Positions 57,480 to 64,000 of a stretch of DNA of 64,000 bases are shown here, piece by piece. Source of the DNA: Brienomyrus brachyistius (taxonomy: Eukaryota; Chordata; Actinopteri; Osteoglossiformes; Mormyridae); assembly GCF_023856365.1 (NCBI RefSeq), contig NC_064540.1, positions 5,820,001 through 5,884,000 of the forward strand, in the 5' to 3' direction. The notes beneath the pieces were generated by a model. It made no database searches. It was not told the origin of the DNA and saw only the letters and a list, made by a program, of their open reading frames with translations. How positions within the stretch are numbered: position 1 is the stretch's first letter; each line of letters opens with the position of its first letter. The translations under genes and the position numbers were made by a program.

Positions 57480-58128
57480 CATCCAAATCTGTTCCTCTGA
57501 CACTCACAGTCAGGGCAGGTGATGGAGTGGTCCTACGGATGACACTGTAGTTGTGACCCACTGGGTTGGCTACTTTGAACAGCTGTTAAAAGCTGATCCT
57601 CTGGATAGTACGCTGGACATCTCTGGGTTCACGGTACTTGAGGCTGATCCTCCAATTTGTGAACCACCCAATATCACTGAGATTGCACAAGTGGTGAATC
57701 AGCTCGGAGTACGGAGGGCTGCAGGGATCTGTAGTATCTGCGCTGAACTTCTCTAGGCTGGTGGTAAGGCTGTCTTCCTGGAATTGTAAGCAATCCTTGC
57801 TTCCATTTAGGAGACAGGTGTCATCCCAACTGACTGGAAAACAGGACTTGTTGCCCCTATCTGGAAAGGGAAGGGTGGTCGCGTGGATTGCAGCAACTGC
57901 AGATGGGATAACATTACTCTCAATGCCAGGTAAGGTCCTTGCTAGGGTCATCCTCAAAAGGATCTGTGATCACTTGGTTGTTTATCAGTGAGTGGAGCAG
58001 TCTGGTTTTATGTCTAAGACTTCTATCATCTGGGCACTGAGGGTTCTCATAAAGGGCAAACATGAATATTGGCAGGGTTTCTTTGCGGCCTTTGTGAATT
58101 TCCCTATAGAGTTCGACTAATGTGGTGT
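57480..58128 (+). mobile_element. LINE reverse-transcriptase fragment, plus orientation
   Basis: Interrupted frames read WVGYFEQLLKADPLD, then EIAQVVNQLGVRRAAGICSI, then ETGVIPTDWKTGLVAPIWKG, then ITLLSMPGKVLARVILKRI, then EQSGFMSKTS and ILALRVLIKGK. This is the N-terminal half of a non-LTR reverse transcriptase. Several stops and frameshifts break it, and it ends before the catalytic FADD-type motif. Confidence 0.85.
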
Positions 58129-59200
58129 GTCCCTCCTTCTGGAAACACCAACACAAACCTCAGCAACCTTCAGGGTCTTATTATAGAAGGTCTCCCACAT
58201 CACATCAGCATGCATCCAAGTCTGTAAGTTCCTCACACAACTGCGTGCAAACTCATTAGGAACAGACTGATCTTGGAGTTTGGTCTGGTCCAGCCTCATT
58301 ATCCTAGTAGGTTGTAGCCTAATGGACCTAAGCTGAATCTACAGAGTAGCAACCACAAGTCCGTGGTCAGAATTCACAAACTGGGCACTTCTGTAGACCC
58401 TGAAGTTCTGAAGGAGCCTCCAGAGTCTGCCCATGAGGATGTGATCGATCTCCTTCGCTGCACCAACAGTATTGGAGTACCAAGTCCAACGATGTGGCTC
58501 AGGGCTTTGGAACCAGGATCCAGCAACCCGCACACCCTGACCTTTTGCAAAGTCAAGGAACATGGAGCTACTTTCATCTGAGTCTTCACCTGACACAATC
58601 CTCATAGCCAGCCCAAAGAGTTCCTTAATCTTATAATACGCTCGTTGAAAGGAGTAACATCAGATACCGTCAGGAGGAACTGATCCAACACAGCAACAGC
58701 TACTCCCTGAATATGGCAGCCATTAGAGCGATCGGATTAATAATACGTTTATCCACCTTGAGAGCTCTGCCATCTCCTTGGTCTGCATACTGTACCTCAG
58801 AGAGTGCTGCCACTGAAATGCAGAGCTTATGAAGAGACAGGACGTTCCACTTGCATACGCCATCTCTTTTTACGACCCGAGTGTTGCCATGCAGCGGGCA
58901 ACGCATTGGCACCCCACCAGTTCTGATCCCCAAAAGGCCTGACCCTACTGCCTCCCTGGTGGGTTTGACTCTTCCTGGGATGAGGGCCCCAAGGGCTTTC
59001 CCCCATCCTTTTCATGATGTGTGCATACTTCCTGGAGGCAGCTGCAGTAGAGCTACTCCCACACATAGCAGAAAAAAATTCTATCTGCTTCGTCAGAGCT
59101 GTTTGAATTTTTTAAGAAGGTTGGGGTGCCAATCCTGCCGCCAACCCCCAATTTTTTCTCTGCAAGTTGGAGGACCGCTTGAAGGGCTGGATGCAGTTAA
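58129..59200 (-). mobile_element. LINE endonuclease and linker fragment, minus orientation
   Basis: Read on the minus strand from 59.2 kb: a start region with WNVLSLHK, then EDSDESSSMFLDFAKGQG, RVAGSWFQSPEPHRWTWYSN and KEIDHILMGRLWRLLQNFRV, with SDHGLVVATL. These are the APE-type endonuclease motifs (GxxxEIDHI and SDH). It is followed by the linker MRLDQTKLQDQSVPNEFARS. Frameshifted and dead. Its downstream end abuts the plus-strand RT piece at about 58.13 kb. Confidence 0.85.
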
Positions 59201-60979
59201 ACATCATACCCAGGACTAGGGGCGTAAATGGATAGGGGGGCAAACTATTTATGACTTATTTGCGAGGGCTGAAAAACATTTTAAGGGGGTCTACAGCTCC
59301 TGTGCAGGACAAAGCGTAACCATAGATATGAAATATAAATTCCATATCTATGAGCATAACTATGTCAAACCGGGATTAACATAACCAGGTTTTCTGGTCC
59401 AACTACAGTATAAACTATGCATGGCTGCAGCATTCTGCACCAGTGGAAGCCTGTTTAAGGACTCAGAGGTACTCCCAGAAAGTAGAGCTTTACAGTGGTC
59501 CTGTCTGCAGTTTATAAGGTAGGCTATTAATGCCATTAATATTGAACATATACAAGATACAAAATCCTGCTCCCCCGTGGTGGTTTATTAGGTTATACAG
59601 TATTTGTATACATATAGTTAACTAATCTCATGTCCAATCTCAATCTCATTTTAATGCAAACCTTGCTTTTGAAACCACGTTTGTTTGATATATATATTTT
59701 TTATACTATTATTTTCCTTCTAACACTATCAATAAGCATATATTTTATGTATAGAGTGATATGTGGACTTTTTCTAAGAAAGCCATTAAATAACCTTCTA
59801 ATTTGGAGAGCGCGGCTATTTGGGGCTAAGAAGCCAGGAAGTAACGTTCAGAGTGGAGGAAGAGAGCGCCTTTCCCATGTGGTGCTTTTTATAATTAGGG
59901 TCTGGAGTTAACGGGGCAGATATATAGCATAAACCGCTTACATCAAAGTCTCGATTTAATCAGAAATATATGTTCATCAGGCTGGTTCCCAAACAGATGT
60001 TATCGGTAGGGTTTTGATCGAACAATGGGGTATGTAAATTAGATTAATTTAATTATGCTTGTGTATACATTTTATAGCCTACAATATATAAAAACAATGG
60101 CATTAGAGGCTCGTGAACGATAGACATGCCAAATTTCGTTCACAGTTAAATGTGGCGCCATTGGACAATTAATTAGTAACTGTGTAGGTCTGTTTATTTG
60201 AATATTCCTCGTAGTTATGTTCTGCTGTAATTATGTCGTCTCCAGCTCCAACTATAGATTTATTTCTACTATTATCTTACAAGTTAAATTCTTAGGAGCC
60301 GTAAATGTGTTTATTGCAAACTTATGTTCTCAGGGGGGAAAACGTAAAAAAAAGAAAATACCTGCAGCTGGTCTTATAAAACAAGCCCTAAAAAGTTGAG
60401 TCACAGGGTGCTGATAATAGTTTTTCTGTTTGCCAAGGGCAGGGCAGGGCAGTGGCTTTTCTGACAGAAAATGGTCCCCTTTGTGTTGTTCATCGTAATG
60501 TGCCGTTAGTGTTAACGGGTGGCTCAGATATTTAGGACCCCCCTTTGCTTTGTCACATGCTGTTGTTCTGTTCATGATACAGAAAATTACCACTAAATGT
60601 ACTTTAAAAGGAACACGTTAACAGATAACTTTATCTTAAATTATGGGACAACGGGTCATCAACAAAAATAAAAAATCCGTTGTGTACCCCCGAGAATGGG
60701 AATCAGCTTTCTTCCAATTGATTTTCAAAATTATACTTTTTTTTTTTTTTTTTTTTTACAAAAATATACTTGTCACATGTACATGAAATACTTTCAGTCA
60801 GTTACATAATAATTAGGCTAAGATGGACATGAAATCGAACCAGTTGTAGGGGATTCTTTTTAAAATCTTAATTCTTACCAGATTGTTTTTAACAACTCTC
60901 TTTAATTTAATTTCCTTATACATTGAAACTGAGAGGAGAGGGGGTGCTGGCACACCCACAAAGAAAAAAGAGGCTTTTC

Positions 60980-61260
60980 CAGTCACCTTTGCGATCCCAC
61001 CGGCGTCCTCTAGCGCGGAGATGGAGGAGCTCGCCGCTGGCTGAGCCTCTGCGCATTAGAAATTTATACTAAACGATTTCCATTTCCGCGCTAATATTTC
61101 CCAAGCCGCAGCTTGACCGTTAAATATAAGTAGGGAAAATCCGCCGCGCGAGCAGCGAGCCTCAGGCTCGAGCCGCCGCAATAGGCGCGGTCCCCTTGTA
61201 AATTAATAACGGACGCGGTTTCTCAGTAATAACCGACGTGCGACTACGACTGAATGGGAA
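60980..61260. other. CpG-rich patch in AT-rich intergenic DNA
   Basis: About 280 bases with many CpG pairs (GCGCGGAG, CCGCCGCGCGAGCAGCG, GCCGCCGCAATAGGCGCGG) inside strongly AT-rich flanks, and a small hairpin CGAGCCTCAGGCTCG at 61156-61170. No coding frame fits. It could be a promoter or first exon of an unseen transcript, a conserved element or an old repeat. Confidence 0.4.
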
Positions 61261-63044
61261 ATGTGAATATTTGAGAGGAAAAAGGCACAAAGGTTTTTAA
61301 ATAAACATTTATTACAATAATTTTTGATATTGTACATATATGATTTATATCTGTAGACATTTGAACGTAAATATTCTATTTATAAAATTTAACCGACAGA
61401 TATTAATGTAGCATCAATGATAATCGTTATCAAATTTTGCCAACATTTGTGAGAACTACTATCCTATAACAAGGATGGTCGATTACTGTCTTATATAATA
61501 AAATTATATAATAAAACATATCTCTTTTGTACTGAAAAACGGTGAAAGCAGATCCTTGGCTTTCAGACCATTTAAAGACGATTACTGAGGAATCAGGTAA
61601 ATGGCTATATTTGAAAGGAGAAGAAGCAGCTGGAGGAAAATATGAAAACCAAGACTGGAAAATACTTGAAGGACAAGCAGACTGGCTTTTAAGAATTTAT
61701 ATCGTTGGATGAATTGGCATTGAGTCTGTGACTATATGCTTTTGCAGTAGCGTAGATATACAGCACTTTAAAAATTACGTCATACCTTCGTTTGTAATGT
61801 TATTATAATACTCTTCTTACAAGTTTTACCCCCAAGGTTAACTTGGAATGAAATGCAGGCTTTGACGTATTAACCCCTAAAGTGGCTTAAAAAAGAAATA
61901 CATAAATTATGTTGGCCGTTGTAACACTGGCGAAAAGAGTTTTACTGCTACACTATCCAGAGGATTTAGAGATGGGCCTGTAATTTATGAATAAGTATTC
62001 TGAATGTGAAATTCCCCCTGGATGTTTTGTTGACCTAAAATCGTATCTTTGGTAGCGGTCACTTTCTGCAGGTATAGCTAGCAGGATCCCGTTTCTGCTT
62101 TTTGTCGTGAAGGTATTAGACCACATGGCATATTGTGTTAGATTAAGACGTCATTGAAATCTTCCTTCTTTGTTATTGAATAACGTGATAGCGTTTTGTG
62201 TGTTTTGGTTTTACCTCCAAGGTAATTATCCGGAACAGATCATTAACGCGTCTGAAATTGCATACTTGTTTGCTATGCAGGCAGGCAAAATTTAGTATGT
62301 CCTGATCCGCAGTATGCATGAAACAGTAGGTAAACCGAACCCGGATGACATAATACATTCTGTGAGACTCGGAAATGTGCAATTGATGCTATGCTATCTC
62401 ACAAGGCCTCAGGAGCAGCAAAGAACATCGCTTGCTCAGAAATTTTTGTCAAGATGATGGAGGAAGTGCCAACTCTACAAATTTAGTTTTTAACTTTCGT
62501 GAGGGTCAAGCCAGGTTATTGGTAAATATCCAGGTCAGGTAATATGCAAGATGGTGACCACCCCATACCTGAGTTCATGCATACTGTTGTCACACATACG
62601 TAGGCCTACAGTATGCACTATATTAACAGTCAAGTAGTAGACTTCTAATGAAATTTGGTATGTGCTGTGTAAGTATGCAATTTCGTTTGCACCCTTAGTG
62701 ATCACGCTCACTGACTCTTGTATAGTCAGTTATTGATAGACCTAATGGACTTCCTGTTTTGTTTGTCACTTTGTTTTGTGCATTATAGTTTTGGGCAAGA
62801 CTGAGGTAAAACTTTTAAACAACAAACCATTTTAATTTTTTTTGTAAATTTTGTGTTGTCGATTAAAATTGTCTGACTGAACAGGCTGGAACATGATTCT
62901 TCAGACTGGTTTGAAGTGATCATGGACGTATTCTCAAATTTGTTGGTAAGATCTAAGAACTTTCAATGTCCATTGACAATGTGATTCTGGGTAGTTCAGG
63001 TGTTGTTTTAGCTGAGATTCTGTGTTTGCATGGAGTCACACTGT

Positions 63045-63345
63045 ATCAGTGGGTGGCACTCTTACTTCACCCCTTCAGGATTGGGTGTTCAAAGCCTACC
63101 TTTGCTCTGTGTTTGTGTGTGTGTGTGTGTGGGGGGGGGGGGGGTTGCATGTTCTCCCTGCGGGTTTCCTCCTGCAGTCCACAGACAGGCGACCCAGCTA
63201 ATTTGTGTCTCTACATTGCCTGCAGTGTGTGTGTATATATATGTCTGTGTCCTGCAATGGACTTGCATCCTACTCTGTGCTTCCTAGGATTGGCTCCAGG
63301 CTCGCATGTGACCCTGAGCAGGATAAGTGGTGGGAAGATGGATGT
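63045..63345 (+). repeat. Diverged SINE-like repeat with a TG/G microsatellite
   Basis: TTGCATGTTCTCCCTGCGGG, TTTCCTCCTGCAGTCCACAG, CCTGCAATGGACTTGCATCC and AGGATAAGTGGTGGGAAGAT follow the order of 34746-35095. A TG tract followed by a G run (63110-63144) interrupts it. Confidence 0.6.
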
Positions 63346-63477
63346 ATCGTCAAAACTCTGCTGTTGCTAAAATAGCAGGAAGACACCCCCCATGAGCTAT
63401 ATTCTCTGGTTATATATTATTTGTTCTTTAGCACCTTCGCACATCAGAAATCTGTTTGTTCAGCCCCCTCCCGCGCT

Positions 63478-63686
63478 TCAGTACACACTGTCCTTGGCCG
63501 CGGTCGTGGACATGTGTGTAGCGGTCGAGTCGTCAGGCAGTGAGGTCTTCCGGGATCCACCGGGGGGACGGCAGCGCAGGAGGGCCAGAAGCTCGCGGGA
63601 CACACTGCTGGAGAAGGCTGTGTAGATCCAGGGGTTGGTGCACGAGTTGAGGCTGGCCAGCAGCATCAGGATGGTGAAGGCCACAC
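63478..63686 (-). CDS. avpr2: V2-type vasopressin (vasotocin) receptor, last coding exon only
   Basis: On the minus strand the exon begins after an acceptor CCTTCTCCCAG (AG at 63688-63687) in phase 1 and ends at the stop 63480-63478. It encodes the end of TM7 with [20 protein letters not shown], including the NPxxY-type motif as NPWIY, then SSSVSRELLALLRCR with one palmitoylation-type cysteine, and the Ser/Thr-rich tail to AAKDSVY. The TM7 sequence and the short tail match V2 receptors (human: [20 protein letters not shown]). The family couples to Gs and controls water balance in response to vasopressin or vasotocin. The exon boundary is where I recall the last AVPR2 intron. TM1-6 lie beyond the right edge; 63687-64000 is intron. 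It is convergent with sephs2. Fish carry several V2 subtypes, which this exon cannot separate. Confidence 0.92.
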
Positions 63687-64000
63687 CTGGGAGAAGGGGG
63701 AGTGGGTCAGCGTCCAATCTATGGCAGGCCTGAGAGGATGCCTTTAGAAAAAAATAAATAAAATGCCCGCAGACTCTCCCGTCATGAATAGCTAAACCCT
63801 AATTTAAGAGTTAACCCTATTTTAGCTGCGTCATACACAAATCACATGTTGCTCGTTATGTAATCAGAAGGTTGCTCGTTGACCCTTTGGGCAATTAATC
63901 GATATCCTGCATATGGGGGAATTATAACTATAATGAAACAACAGATTGAAATTAGCTGCTTGGCTGCTTGTCTGTATCATAACTAAGGGCAGAAATATTT

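Larger units (their letters stand above)
53801..63477. other. Long intergenic region between sephs2 and avpr2
   Basis: No intact cellular gene was recognised on either strand over about 9.7 kb. It contains a possible LTR-like stretch near 55.1-55.9 kb, repeat debris near 56.0-56.3 kb, an inverted LINE (57.48-59.2 kb), AT-rich DNA, an unexplained CpG-rich patch (60.98-61.26 kb) and a SINE-like repeat (63.04-63.35 kb). The left part of the avpr2 3' UTR must also be here. Confidence 0.5.

Overview
This window is nuclear DNA from a ray-finned fish, most likely a teleost. The evidence is compact vertebrate genes with GT-AG introns, a selenocysteine-encoding sephs2, a V2-type vasopressin receptor, and a dense load of fish-style repeats: tRNA-derived SINEs, hAT and Harbinger MITEs, non-LTR retrotransposon scraps, microsatellites and long C or G runs. 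There is no bacterial, CRISPR or plasmid content. All gene names come from recognising the translated exons; no database search was run.

Layout, left to right. 1-6146: non-coding and repeat-rich. 6147-23624 (+): arhgap4, 23 coding exons, a complete F-BAR/RhoGAP/SH3 protein of about 928 aa. 23.6-28.5 kb: intergenic, with a textbook palindromic hAT MITE. 28552-30725 (+): a three-exon caveolin-2-like gene, 166 aa. 32477-42918 (+): ikbkg (NEMO), 16 coding exons, about 629 aa, with an extended coiled-coil middle. 43-46 kb: intergenic, with a LINE 3' fragment and SINEs. 46075-51328 (+): sephs2, 8 exons, 463 aa. It has an in-frame UGA (Sec52), an 11-bp stem-loop just after it, and a Form-2-like SECIS near 53.1 kb, just before the poly(A) signal. 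53.3-63.4 kb: intergenic, with a decayed duplicate of a sephs2 exon plus flanking intron, and an internally inverted LINE. 63478-63686 (-): last coding exon of avpr2, the rest of which lies beyond the right edge.

The neighbourhood carries several genes that sit at human Xq28 (ARHGAP4, AVPR2, IKBKG). It also looks like an ohnologous counterpart of human 3p25, where SRGAP3, CAV3 and OXTR lie near each other: here the srGAP relative, a caveolin and the vasopressin-type receptor share one 57-kb block. The genes do not form an operon or a common pathway. Functionally they cover Rho signalling at membranes (arhgap4), caveolar membrane structure (caveolin), NF-kB activation (ikbkg), selenium metabolism (sephs2) and water-balance signalling (avpr2).

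The best leads in the hunt are the recoding signals of sephs2, the in-frame upstream first exon and long coiled-coil insert of ikbkg, a (TG)35 tract abutting a splice acceptor of ikbkg, the ghost sephs2 exon, and several mobile elements whose ends and target-site duplications can be read directly.
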